DNA of 64,000 nt. Origin: Flaccisagitta enflata. Its lineage: Eukaryota > Chaetognatha > Sagittoidea > Aphragmophora. Shown in pieces: positions 52,198-64,000 of this stretch (position 1 is its first letter; every line of letters begins with the position of its first letter). The notes beneath the pieces were generated by a model that saw only the letters and a list, made by a program, of their open reading frames with translations, was not told where the DNA came from and did no database searches. The translations under genes and the position numbers were made by a program. Location: NCBI GenBank assembly GCA_965153355.1, contig OZ231128.1, positions 32,240,001 to 32,304,000 on the forward strand, given 5' to 3'.

Positions 52198-52432
52198 TTT
52201 TTAGTTGCGGACACGCAACTCTATAAAAGGCTGTCTGTCCGTCCGTCTGTCAGTCTGTCAGTTGGTCATTCTGTAGATCTGTTGGTCCATCGGTCAGTCC
52301 ATAATGAGTTGAAAAGTGGAAAAACAAGCGTTTTGGATACTTTATGTGTATGTTTGTGTTTGAGGGGTGAGGATTGGAGGCCCCTGCCCACCAGTCCGCA
52401 ACAATATTGTGACCCTGCGTCACTTGTTTTTT
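52198..52432 (+). mobile_element. C-family element with AGTTGCGGAC arm
   Basis: TTTTTAGTTGCGGACACGCA hairpin, CTCTATAAAAGGCTGTCTG, GTCAG/GTCC units, GAAAAGTGGAAAAACAAGCG, a 3' arm copy AGTCCGCAAC, then ...CACTTGTTTT. All three arm segments carry the same departure from the main family (TTGC/GCAA instead of TCGC/GCGA). Confidence 0.8.
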
Positions 52433-53439
<1,007 letters not shown>

Positions 53440-53667
53440 CAAAGGTTGCGATCAAATAAATGGAAATATTATACATGGCAATTCTGCGGTGAAAAGAAGG
53501 CGAGAATTCAATTTCTTCGTGATATTGGATGTTTTTCCGATTTTCTTCTCATAACTCTCTTCCTATTTTTCATCCCTCTATCCACTTTCTTTTTTTTTTC
53601 CCTCCAACTACCATGCCATCTTTCACAATTGTCACACTATCTTTCATCCCTCTACCCATTTTCCATC

Positions 53668-53789
53668 TTTTTTAATCGCGTGCTTCGCATTTAAACACCC
53701 CACTATGTCTCACTGCCCCTGCCCAAATGCCCAAGCAATACACCTACACCTACACACGACTGAGGTAGCCCTATATCCGGCCTTTTTTT
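53668..53789 (+). mobile_element. C-family element, internally deleted
   Basis: TTTTTTAATCGCGTGCTTCG, ACACCCCACTATGTC, CACTGCCCCTGCCC, CACACGACTGAGGTAGCCC, TATCCGGCCTTTTTTT. Confidence 0.7.
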
Positions 53790-54390
53790 CCTCCCGTTTT
53801 CAGAACTGTCACGCCACTATCTTTTGCATTTTTGATTCCTGATTATTTTCAACTTTTTCTCTATCAGCAGAAAAATCTCTTTATTTCTTTATTTCATTTT
53901 CTGGTAAAAATTGTTTCAAATCTTTTTAGGTGCGAAACAATACACAGTTTCATACTTACTTTTATCTCTGTACTAGACATTTTTTCCATGCACTTGAAAT
54001 CTATAACAGGGTAGGTTGAAGTCAGTTTTCCCCCCTAGTAGGACCCCTACACTTTGATCTCATTAAACAGTCATACCCGTTACCCCCATCCCCATTCCCC
54101 AGTATTCCTCATACCCTGTTCCAGTATTCAGCCCATGGCAGGATCCCATCACCTTCATTTTCGTGTGCTCGCACAAGCAAGATATATCAATCTCCGCCTT
54201 CTATGAAATTATATGGTCAGAAGGTCGGTATTTTCCGCCTTAGTTTCAATCATGAAAGACTCCTGCTGTCTTTTAGACCTTACTATTCCATTTATGTAAA
54301 GCTATGATGTGATCATTCCATTCCTTCAAATTCAAACTTCCCTCCCTTTGATCCGTCCGTTCGTTTGTCAATCTTGGACTCTCACAAATC
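53790..54390. other. Unassigned stretch
   Basis: T-rich, then C-rich (CCCCCATCCCCATTCCCC). Nothing recognised. Confidence 0.3.
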
Positions 54391-54396
54391 GGTTAT

Positions 54397-54635
54397 TAGA
54401 TGCGTCCGTCAGGAACGCATCTCTATAAGAGGGTCTGTCCGTCCGTCCGTCCGTATGTCCGTTACGCAAGTGCAAAAACCGCTTTTCTCGGCTGTTTTTG
54501 GCCACGGTGAGATCCTATACTAAAACAAATGATCAACCAACCAACATGTTCTTCCATCTGTCTCTCAATATATGTCACATGATCAATACACGCAGAGACA
54601 CGGCCCGGACGCATCGTTGCCCGGTCGGGCTTGTT
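54397..54635 (+). mobile_element. H-subfamily element H2, intact
   Basis: Hairpin GATGCGTCCG-TCAGGA-ACGCATC, then TCTATAAGAGGGTCTGTCCG and (GTCC)n, the middle TTTTTGGCCACGGTGAGATC, and the 3' end CGGACGCATCGTTGCCCGG, GGGCTTGTT. The 3' CGGACGCATC is the exact complement of the 5' GATGCGTCCG. Confidence 0.82.
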
Positions 54636-54805
54636 GTATTGCATCACTTACCGACCTATCTGCGATTGTTTGTGGCCGTGTGTACATTTTTTTCTCATTC
54701 ACTCTTTCATTTTTGTTAGCCCGTTGCGCTTATTCGTATTCATTAAGTTATTAACTCTCTTATCTTTCGACCAGTATTCAAACCTGCATATGCAGCACAA
54801 CAAAG

Positions 54806-55104
54806 CAGGGGTGTATATAATTCAGCGGCTTTTGATTTCATTCCCCCCCCCCCTGCCTTTGATTTTGTTCCCCGCAACGCGTTGCGTCGCGTTACAAAAT
54901 CTATGATTTTCTTCCCCACAAAGCAATAAAACAGTACATCATAGGTTTAACTAGCGTTAAAATGTGTTGTAGTAATCAGAGACTACCATTTGGAACTACC
55001 AAAAGTGTTAAATCTTCAAAAATTTTCTTTTTTCTTCTTTTTTAGCTTTTGATTTTTCCCCCATCTTGAAACCCTTTTATTTTATTTAACTTTATACAAG
55101 CCTG
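54806..55104. mobile_element. hAT-like MITE, family 1, older copy
   Basis: CAGGGGTGTATATAATTCAG left; the right end ACTTTATACAAGCCTG is its diverged complement. Duplication CAACAAAG / CAACGAAG (one mismatch). Same internal order as the 21031 copy. Confidence 0.82.
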
Positions 55105-55109
55105 CAACG

Positions 55110-55200
55110 AAGATTTACAGTCGCTCCGTCGGTCTGTCGGTTGATCCATCGCTTGATCTGTTGTTCGATCCGTCAGGACCATTTTTTTGATAGACTAAAG
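55110..55200 (+). other. GTCC/GATCC-rich tract, possible C fragment
   Basis: CAGTCGCTCCGTCGGTC, GTTGATCCATCGCTTGATC: C-like, without a hairpin or 3' end. Confidence 0.35.
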
Positions 55201-55700
55201 GTCATCTTAAAAAGAAATCATGAAATGATTAAGTCATGTAATATTCAATATTCATTAAATATTTTTCTTTATTATCCGTACTATCTGCAAAACCCACCGC
55301 TTCTGTTCTTTTCTTTTTTTTTTAATTTCATTGCAACTAACTTTTTTTTTACAAAGTCACATTCTTGATTGGTCTGTTTCACGCATATCTGAGGGTCTCC
55401 ACTCTCCAAAACTCTGTCCAGCCGTCTTGATGACAACTCACCACTACTAATGTTTCTCATTTTTTCACAGATAAATATTCAAATTCCGATCATGTTGACC
55501 TTACAATTCTGGTGATTCTGTGATCGAAAAAAAAGAACATCGATAAATTGTTACCTCATCTTGTCCTCAGCGTGTACGTATGTCTCTTGCACTGCCGCGC
55601 CACACGTTGAGGGACGCCACAACTTTCATCGCTTTGATCAAAACAACAAGAAAAAAAATTCTTGGAATCCAATTTCTCTCGTAAAATGACATTTTCGTGG

Positions 55701-55813
<113 letters not shown>

Positions 55814-56040
55814 TTTATTGTTTCCATGCCAAGATGATCAAAGGACAAGGCCTCGACTCCTTCTCACCGCCTGCCACAATTCGCTTTAGTCGTTATTGTT
55901 TTTCGATTCCACAACTTTCTCATTTTGATACACAGCCATCAATCTCATTTGAAAAACTCTTTTTATAACTTCTTTTTTCATAAATGGTTCATCTGAATCA
56001 TTTGAAACTAATTTTGATCTACGTTTTTATACACTTCATT

Positions 56041-56145
56041 GCAAGTCAGAGAGAGGCATTGTCTGTCAGTTGGTTGACTGGTCGCTCAGTCGGTAAAGCA
56101 TTTGCTCAACAATCCACATGGCTCAAGTATTGGCTTACCTGGCTT
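56041..56145 (+). mobile_element. I-subfamily fragment
   Basis: GAGAGGCATTGTCTGTC, GTTGG/GGTCG units, ATCCACATGGCTCAAGTATT, GGCTTACCTGGCTTTT: parallels 21661-21792, diverged. Confidence 0.5.
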
Positions 56146-56224
56146 TTCATGTATCATCATTTCTTGGATTGGGGTCAAATAGTTTTCTTTATAAGTCAGT
56201 ATGAAGTTTGATCATTTTAAGGGG

Positions 56225-56380
56225 TAAGATATAGGAAAATTGTTTAACAAGGCAGCACTCCTATAAATTTCTCTCATTTCTGAACAGCTTGAGCTACAGA
56301 TGCCACATTGGTCTCAAATAAAAGATCATTTGATGTAGTTTTACCCATCAAAAAGAGGTAAACAGTTGACATATGGAACT
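56225..56380. mobile_element. Half of a foldback-like element
   Basis: AACAGCTTGAGCTACAGATG, then CCACATTGGTCTCAAATAAA, matches one arm of the element at 40647-41853. No opposite arm seen. Confidence 0.5.
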
Positions 56381-56540
56381 ATTTATCAAAAAATCCCCAA
56401 CGATAAAGAGAAAAATTAATTACTGATCCTGATAATTAAGCATTAAGTATTCAACGAGGTACAATAGTGAAGTGCTTTTTTTCAGTCAAGATTGATGACC
56501 CTGTATCTACAGTTGCATAGAGAAGATGATGATTCCTATG

Positions 56541-56747
56541 TTTTTAGTCGCGTGCACACGACTCTACAACCCGCTTTGTCCGTCGGTCGGTTGGTCGGTC
56601 GGTCGGTTGGTCGGTCGGTCACACGTTACTTTTTTTATGATCTTATTTCTTTGACCTCACTGCTCCAGCCTAAATGGTCAAGTGACCTCAAATATGGCCC
56701 CTGCCCACCCGCACGCGACTTCGGTAGCCGTGTATCCGGCCTTGTTT
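56541..56747 (+). mobile_element. C-family element, near-intact
   Basis: TTTTTAGTCGCGTGCACACG hairpin, CTCTACAACCCGCTTTGTCC, (GGTCGGTT)n, ACACGTTACTTTTTTTATG, CTCACTGCTCCAGCC, GCACGCGACTTCGGTAGCCG, CGGCCTTGTTT. Very close to 11296-11494. Confidence 0.88.
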
Positions 56748-57760
56748 GTTAGGAATGTTGGTAACTCACCGTGGAAAGTCAATTTGACGTTTAGTGGTGC
56801 TCTATTTGAATAATTCTGCCATTAGCAATAATTCATTTAGGTATTTTTAGATAGATTAAAAATTTTTTCATCTAAATCGTGGTTCCAACTACGACGCAAA
56901 AGACTCAATAAGTTTTTTTAGCTGATTTAAAGACCTTCTTAGTTATTCTTATTGCAAACAAGGCAAAAGGAAGCACATATATTGGCTAAAGAAACATCTC
57001 CAACATTTTTTCAAGGAGTGTAATATGTATTTACAGCTTTCTTTGATAAAAATACGTTGAAAAAACATAATCAAGTTGTTGTTCAAGTCCATAAGAGAAT
57101 TACTAAATGTTCTATAGATGGTTTTTTTTTTGTTTCGTTTTTTTGTAAATTCTTTATGCATAAATGCAATACTTTGTCAATACGTTTGCTCTAGTTTAGA
57201 TGATAGATACTCAGGTTGTATTTAGTGCAACGGAAGTCACAAGCTATTGAAAAAAATTTTTCCGCAATGACCTAAAATGTGTCACGATTTTGATGTAAAA
57301 ATATAACCTCATCTGGGACCTAGGTTTTTTTTTTTTTTTTTTTTTTTTGTGGCGTAAAGCACTGTCACATATCCTTTTTCTCCTCGAACAATTCAACAGG
57401 TGCCATCAGCGGTTCCAAATAGACCGATGTTTTTCGCCGTTGATGAAATTCACAAATTGCTTTTCTTTATCTCCTTTGTTTGTCCCTCATTGTTACTTTT
57501 TTTTTTCTATTCTTTTCTTCTTTTTTAGACACGCCGACCACAATGAACATGAAATGAAAGTATTTTTTCGATTGTGAGCTTTGGCCCGCTGTTTTGCAAT
57601 CTCGTGTCCGGCTCTATCATCATTTATTGTATGTTTTTTTTTTTCTACTTAAATTAAGAATCATCTAAAGATATTCTTCTCTTCGTGTCCTCAAGAGTAT
57701 TTTTTTTTTATTGTTATTGATCCATTCTTTTCTTCTCTTTATCTCTAAGACTGTGTCTCG
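56748..57760. other. Unassigned AT-rich stretch with a T-run
   Basis: A poly-T of 24 bp at 57325-57348. Otherwise nothing recognised. Confidence 0.3.
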
Positions 57761-57766
57761 CCCTAT

Positions 57767-58021
57767 TTGTCATTTGTTATAGATCACACTGGAGAATGTA
57801 GACGCAGCTCATGTCCCTATCCAATCGGTCGGACAAGCCAGCCCTGGGAAGCAAAGGGGCGTGATTTTATCAAAAGAACTGATTACAGTCCAATTCTTGG
57901 CACAGATGTGACGTGGGGTGCCTGCAGGCCTCACCCACCCTTATTGAATTTTCTCTCTCTCTTCGTTTCTCGTTCTGTAATCATACAGCCGGCTTCATAT
58001 CTAGGACAATCTTTCAATTAG
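57767..58021 (+). other. Unassigned open frame, weak exon candidate
   Basis: 84 codons of mixed composition (Cys, Pro, Asp, Trp present), unlike the repeat frames. TTTGTCATTTGTTATAG ending at 57781 could be a splice acceptor. No family recognised and no neighbouring exon seen. Confidence 0.12.
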
Positions 58022-58091
58022 AAGCAATGTTGCTTTTGTAGGGACCATTTCCCATCTGCAGAGCTGAGAAGAGGCTTGCAAATCTCTGAAG

Positions 58092-58095
<4 letters not shown>

Positions 58096-58162
<67 letters not shown>

Positions 58163-58250
58163 AAAGAAAAGAAAGAAAAGAAAGAAAAGAAAGAAAAGAA
58201 AGAAAAGAAAGAAAAGAAAGAAAAGAAGGAGAAGGAAGATAAGAAAGAAA
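58096..58250. repeat. (GA)n-(GAAAAGAAA)n compound microsatellite
   Basis: (GA)n to 58158, then about nine GAAAGAAAA units. Confidence 0.96.
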
Positions 58251-58695
58251 AGAAAAATAAAGACGAAAAACACGAAGACAGAGGACATGCAGAGTTAAGA
58301 TATTTAACCTCATCTCCGCAGTAGTTTTTAAACGAATCTCTTTGTCTTAATCTAAAAAATCTTTAGATTTCATTTGCAAATGTTTAGATTGCATTTGCAC
58401 TTTATTTTTCATCTTTGAAGTCCCAATGTAATTGTCAAACAATATACATGTCGATGACGATATGCGATGACTTCCAATCTGCCGATAGAGCTGTTTATAA
58501 GGTAATATGAATAACAACGCGAAATCAAAATCAATTTGTTTGATTTGTTGATTTATCCAGTTTTCATTTCGTGATAAAAACTGCTTGATCTTCATAATCA
58601 GTCAATTCAAAGATAGACAGAGCACCAGTTTTGTCTTTTTTCAGCAAAATCAGGCAACGAAATGAAAATAAGTCAAATCGGACATGACAGTCAGT

Positions 58696-59295
58696 ACTAC
58701 TTAGGCCATAAAAAACGCAATCATAATGCACAGGGATAAAGGTACAATAATGGTCAAGGAGTGCTTCTCTCTTAAGTGTCTCGGAAGTGTTTTTGTGTGG
58801 GGAGTTCAAAAAACTTGGTCCCAAAAGGCTATGATACGCCGTTTCAAAGATATCAGTCAATCTTTGAAAAAATTCCATTCTGAAACTCACACAAAATTTA
58901 CCCATTTCCCGTTTTGCTATCTTTAAATTGGTTTATGCAAAAAAATTTCAGTCACCAATGCCGTTTTTCCCCTCCATGATCGCTCCTAGTAACAACAAAA
59001 AGTAAATCTACAAAAGAATTGAGGTCCTGGTAACATTGTTAACCTCTTGGATAAGGGAAAAATATAACAAATGATTGATTAAAAAGCTTCAATTTGGGAT
59101 CTAGCTTTGAGTGAACATGTTGTCAAGACCTTTTTAATCCTTACTCAAATACGGCTTAGGCGTCTGCTTCAGCTCAGGGAGTCATAATGGATACTAGTTC
59201 TATACATCCATGCCCTCTTTGAAAGATTTGAAGAGCTAAATTATCAAAAATACAAGTCTTTTCAAGAAAATTGCGTTTTTTATGGCCTAAGTAGT
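58696..59295. mobile_element. Element with perfect 26-bp TIRs
   Basis: ACTACTTAGGCCATAAAAAA then CGCAAT at 58696-58721; its exact complement at 59270-59295. The inverted similarity extends outward through TCAG with a 1-bp difference. 600 bp, AT-rich. Open frames on both strands (58564-58905, 58726-58926) run across its ends and are not called as genes. Confidence 0.85.
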
Positions 59296-59528
59296 ATCTG
59301 AGTAATTTCGAAAAGTGACTGTCGATTTGATGTCTCCGTCACTGTTGGCGCCTGGACTTCAAGTTGATCACCACTACACAGTTCTGATACTGTAATTCTG
59401 GTCATTCTGATTGTTGGTCAATCAGTAAGTAAGTCAGTCAGTCAGTCAGTTGCTTACTCTGTTTTTTCTAAACCTCTATTTTTCTTCCTTTCTTTCTTTT
59501 TCTTTCTTTCTTTTTCTATTTTTTTTTT

Positions 59529-60304
<776 letters not shown>

Positions 60305-60306
60305 CC

Positions 60307-60850
<544 letters not shown>

Positions 60851-60853
60851 AGG

Positions 60854-60985
60854 GGCTGTGGCCTCGGCTGTGGCCTCGGCTGTGACTTCGGCTGTGGCTG
60901 TGGCTGTGGCTGTGGCTGTGGCTGTGGCTGTGGCTGTGGCTGTGGCTGTGGCTGTGGCTGTGGCAGTGGCTGCGGCTGTGGCCAG
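60854..60985. repeat. (GGCTGT)n hexanucleotide repeat
   Basis: About 20 units. The first few read GGCCTCGGCTGT, the rest are nearly pure. Confidence 0.96.
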
Positions 60986-61024
60986 TAGTCAATGGAAAAA
61001 ATGATATCTTGTTTGAGAGAGGCG

Positions 61025-61135
61025 AACAAAACAATTGACATAGCGACGGACAGATGGAAAGTATGAACGACCGACCGTCGGACCAACCGATCTGACCGTC
61101 GGACCAATCTATTATCAGACCGACCCACCGCCCGA
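61025..61135 (-). other. GACC-rich tract, possible C fragment
   Basis: GACGGACAGATGG, GACCGACCGTCGGACC: matches the internal part of C elements. No hairpin or ends. Confidence 0.4.
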
Positions 61136-61396
61136 AGGACTGAAAAGTCCATGACCATGGTCTCAAGTTTCGGCTCGAATCTGTAAACAGTGTTGCGCCG
61201 TTTTATCATCCTACCACAATTAAATCCGGACAAAGGGGATGAACCGACCGTTGTACCCATTGCTGACTGCAATTACGCCAAATGCACAATTAAAAAGCTT
61301 ATAATCGTTTTACTTGTTCTCGAACACAATTTTTCCCTTCAAACCCCACTTGTCGCCGATGGAGATATCATGAAAAATCATTCATGCGCATAGATA

Positions 61397-61480
61397 ATTG
61401 CAAAAAGAAAAAAAAAGGAGAAAAAAGAAAGGAAAAAGAAAGGAAAAGAAAGGAAAAAAGAAAGGAAAAAGAAAGAATCG
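61397..61480. repeat. GAAAGGAAAA tract
   Basis: About seven imperfect units of 10-11 bp. Confidence 0.85.
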
Positions 61481-61775
61481 ATGCAGCGCATGAATAACGC
61501 CAACGACGGAATGTGGATTCATTCATTGAATGTGATGGAGATCGGAAAGAAAGGAGGAAGGAGGGGGAGGAGGGGGTAAGGGACGAAACGGGAGGGGGAG
61601 AGATGGTGAGGAAAGGGGGTGCACTAGTTAGGAAGAAAAGAAGAGAGGAATTCCCGACAAGAAAGGGATAAAATCTTAATTGGAAAATAAAAATGGAAAT
61701 CAGAGCAAATAAAGAAAGGTGGAGGAGGAGAGGAGGACAAGAGAGACTAAGAAAAAAAAGAAGAGAAATGAAAGG

Positions 61776-61897
61776 AGAAGAAGAAGAAGAAAAAGAAGAA
61801 GAAGAAGAAGAAGAAGAAGAAGAAGAAGAAGAAGAAGAAGAAGAAGAAGAAGAAGAAGAAGAAGAAGAAGAAGAACAGATCAACAACAACAACAGCT

Positions 61898-61987
<90 letters not shown>

Positions 61988-62014
61988 TTCACAACCACAA
62001 CAACATTCACAACC

Positions 62015-62069
<55 letters not shown>

Positions 62070-62138
62070 CCACAACCACAACCACAACAACCACAACCAC
62101 AACCACATCCACATCCACAACAACAACAACAACAACAA

Positions 62139-62177
<39 letters not shown>

Positions 62178-62592
62178 AACTTCTTCATCTTCCTCTTCTT
62201 CTTCCTCTTCTTCCTCCCCTTCTTCTTCCTCTTCTTATTCTTCGATTTCTTCTTATTCTTCTTCTTATTATTCTTATTCTCATTCTTCTTCTTCTTCTTC
62301 TTCTTCTTCTTCTTCTTCTTCTTCTTCTTCTTCTTCTTCTTCTTCTTCTTCTTCTTCTTCTTTTTCCTCTTCTCACGGTTCATTTGCTTCGTCATTTTCT
62401 TCTTCTTCTTCTTCTTCTTCTTCTTCTTCTTCTTCTTCTTCTTCTTCTTCTTCTTCTTCTTCTTCTTCTTCTTCTTCTTCTTTCTCCTTCTTCTTCTTCT
62501 TCTTCTTCTTCTTCTTCTTCTTCTTCTTCTTCGTCTTCGTCTTCTTTTTCTTCTTCTTCTTCTTCTTTTTCTTCTTCCTCGTCTTCTTTTTC
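61776..62592. repeat. (GAA)n-(CAA)n-(TTC)n triple array
   Basis: (GAA)n 61776-61875, (CAA)n 61880-62176 with CCACAA and TCCACA variants, (TTC)n 62178-62592. The outer two are complementary. Confidence 0.97.
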
Positions 62593-63265
62593 ATGGATTT
62601 AGTAGTTGGGGGAACATAAAATGAGAAAGAATGAAAGAAAAGATCCAGAGAAGAGGGTTGATGCTGATAGAGAGGATGGAAGGAGAAAGAGACCGAGAAA
62701 AAGAGACTGAGACAGAGAAAGACAGAAAGACTGACAAGCTGGCAGACCGACAGACAGCCAGACAAGCATACAGATCAATAGACAGACCGACAGACAGACA
62801 CACAAAAAGATCGAGAAGAGAATAAGATGGGCAACGGGAGCAAATCGGCTGTTAAGAAATAGCTGCACAGAAGAATTTAACTGACAAGTCACAGCTGAGC
62901 TTCGCTCCAGAGTGTATCAAGGGTTTGGACAAAATTACGCCTTATGTAAGATGGACAACATTACTACCAAACACTAACCAAGCTAAGGATGAGAGCCTTC
63001 GGAGCTCTCACTGGTGTTTAATCCGGACCCATCACAACTATCCTCAGTATCAATTAAAACAACTAACCCCTAATCAACCTATATTAAAGTGAAGCTGCCT
63101 CTTTGCCGATTTGAAATAACTACAAAACTTATTGTGGGACCACAAGTTTTATGCCTCATAGGCGGGCATGCCTTCATAGCAGGTGTGTTCTAGCGGAGCT
63201 CCACTGTATTTCGATATTGGACATTCAGTCGGGCAGATCGAATGACCATAAATCAAGACAACCGA
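62593..63265. other. Unassigned; a pogo-like right end
   Basis: GACAGAC-rich to 62800. TTCTAGCGGAGCTCCACTG before TA at 63184-63208 matches the right end of 2270-2396. Otherwise nothing recognised. Confidence 0.35.
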
Positions 63266-63269
63266 TAAG

Positions 63270-63520
63270 AAAGCATGTCCGGATACACGACCAATAAGTA
63301 GTCGCTGGCGGGTGGGCAGGGGCACTAATGTGGGTGGGCAGGGCACTAATGCGGGTGGACATGGGCAATATGGGGCAGGGCGGGGGCTGTGATGTGGCTG
63401 GGTGAGAGCAATAGTGCTCAGAAATCGCTATTTCAGTCAATTTCGCGTCACCCACCTTCCTGCCTACATACCTACCTACGTTCATACTTCCTATAGAGTC
63501 GCTTAGCCAGCGACTAAAAA
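63270..63520 (-). mobile_element. C-family element with AGCGACT arm
   Basis: Minus strand: CATGTCCGGATACACGACC, AGTAGTCGCTGGCGGGTGGG, repeated GGGTGGGCAGGGGCACTAAT, ATAGAGTCGCTTAGCCAGCG, ACTAAAAA. The hairpin AGTCGCTGGC-TA-AGCGACT and the 3' copy GCCAGCGACT match exactly. Confidence 0.82.
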
Positions 63521-63744
63521 CAGACAAACACCGAAAGAAACTCAGTAAGTAATAGCCAAAGCACCAGTCCCAGGGTGAGAGAGCTAGAGATAGTCAAGTG
63601 ATGAGGGTAGAAAAGGAAAGTTACCTGATGCTGATGAAAAGAGGGGAAATAGAAAAAAAGCTAATTAAGTTGAACGTACCGGCTTTTCGCGTGTCTACGC
63701 GTGTCGTTAACTGCTTTTGTTAATCAAAAATCTCACACGCGAAA

Positions 63745-63907
<163 letters not shown>

Positions 63908-64000
63908 AAAGGTTTGATTTGTTTACCACCGTCGTCGCTCCGACACTATGAGAAAAATTTCCAATTAACCATTCCCCTGGCCTTGTTTGAGCGTGACTGT

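Noticed and set aside
58564-58905. 113-codon minus-strand frame
   Set aside because: Crosses the TIR of the 58696-59295 element; no recognisable domain.
61693-62624. 300-codon open frames rich in Glu, Asn/Gln and Ser/Phe
   Set aside because: Direct translation of (GAA)n, (CAA)n and (TTC)n. Two frames are open equally.

Overview
The window looks like nuclear DNA from a eukaryote with a very repeat-rich genome. The evidence is dozens of long microsatellites (some 100-380 bp), non-autonomous DNA transposons with clean target-site duplications (8-bp hAT-type, TA-type), foldback elements and several dispersed repeat families. I could not place the lineage. I found no protein-coding gene, rRNA or tRNA that I would defend. 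Nearly every long open frame is a translated simple repeat or lies inside a mobile element.

Four kinds of sequence account for most of the window. (1) Microsatellites: (TC/GA)n, (GT/AC)n, (TTG/CAA)n, (TTC/GAA)n, (GAT/ATC)n, (TTTC/GAAA)n, (TTCG)n and (GTCT/CAGA)n, often joined into compound arrays with a constant polarity. (2) A dispersed superfamily called 'C' here (about 30 whole or partial copies, mostly 140-400 bp). A copy starts with a T-run and a perfect hairpin such as AGTCGCG-loop-CGCGACT, followed by CTCTACAA-like sequence, a (GTCC)n-rich stretch, a variable middle, a third copy of the hairpin arm, and the end GGCCTTGTT. Related subfamilies 'H' and 'I' keep this plan with different arm sequences. 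(3) A family called 'G': T-run, GGGCAGCGGCCCC, long terminal inverted repeats, a core minisatellite built on AGGCCTCAAAT-like units that flips strand in some copies, and a conserved tail outside one end. (4) DNA-transposon-like and foldback elements: hAT-like at 21031-21317, 29799-30642, 31692-32115, 42948-43265, 51374-52830 and 54806-55104; a pogo-like MITE at 19884-20060; a TA-flanked family at 18057-21368; and foldbacks at 22629-23190, 40647-41853, 47200-47788, 47952-49293 and 58696-59295.

Layout: 0-5 kb is microsatellites and C fragments. 5.5-7.1 kb holds two G elements, one inserted in a C element. 7.1-17.3 kb alternates microsatellites with C, G and H copies. 18-23.2 kb is an AT-rich nest of TA-type, hAT, pogo-like and foldback elements. 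23.5-28 kb is almost continuous microsatellite. 28.7-32.1 kb holds a degenerate satellite, a G element split by a hAT element, and two C elements beside another hAT element. 34-40 kb has C copies, a 75-bp satellite, duplicated TC cassettes and a 72-bp satellite. 40.6-43.3 kb holds a large foldback and hAT copies. 44-46.5 kb is trinucleotide arrays. 46.5-49.4 kb is a deep nest of G, foldbacks and C-in-C. 51-53 kb is a hAT element carrying a GGAA satellite. 54-64 kb is more of the same.

The most unusual signal is in the C/H/I superfamily. The hairpin arm differs between copies, and in several copies the sequence near the other end changes with it, so that three separated segments keep matching. 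That suggests an end-recognition mechanism relying on internal base-pairing, and it is the best candidate here for an undescribed mobile system.
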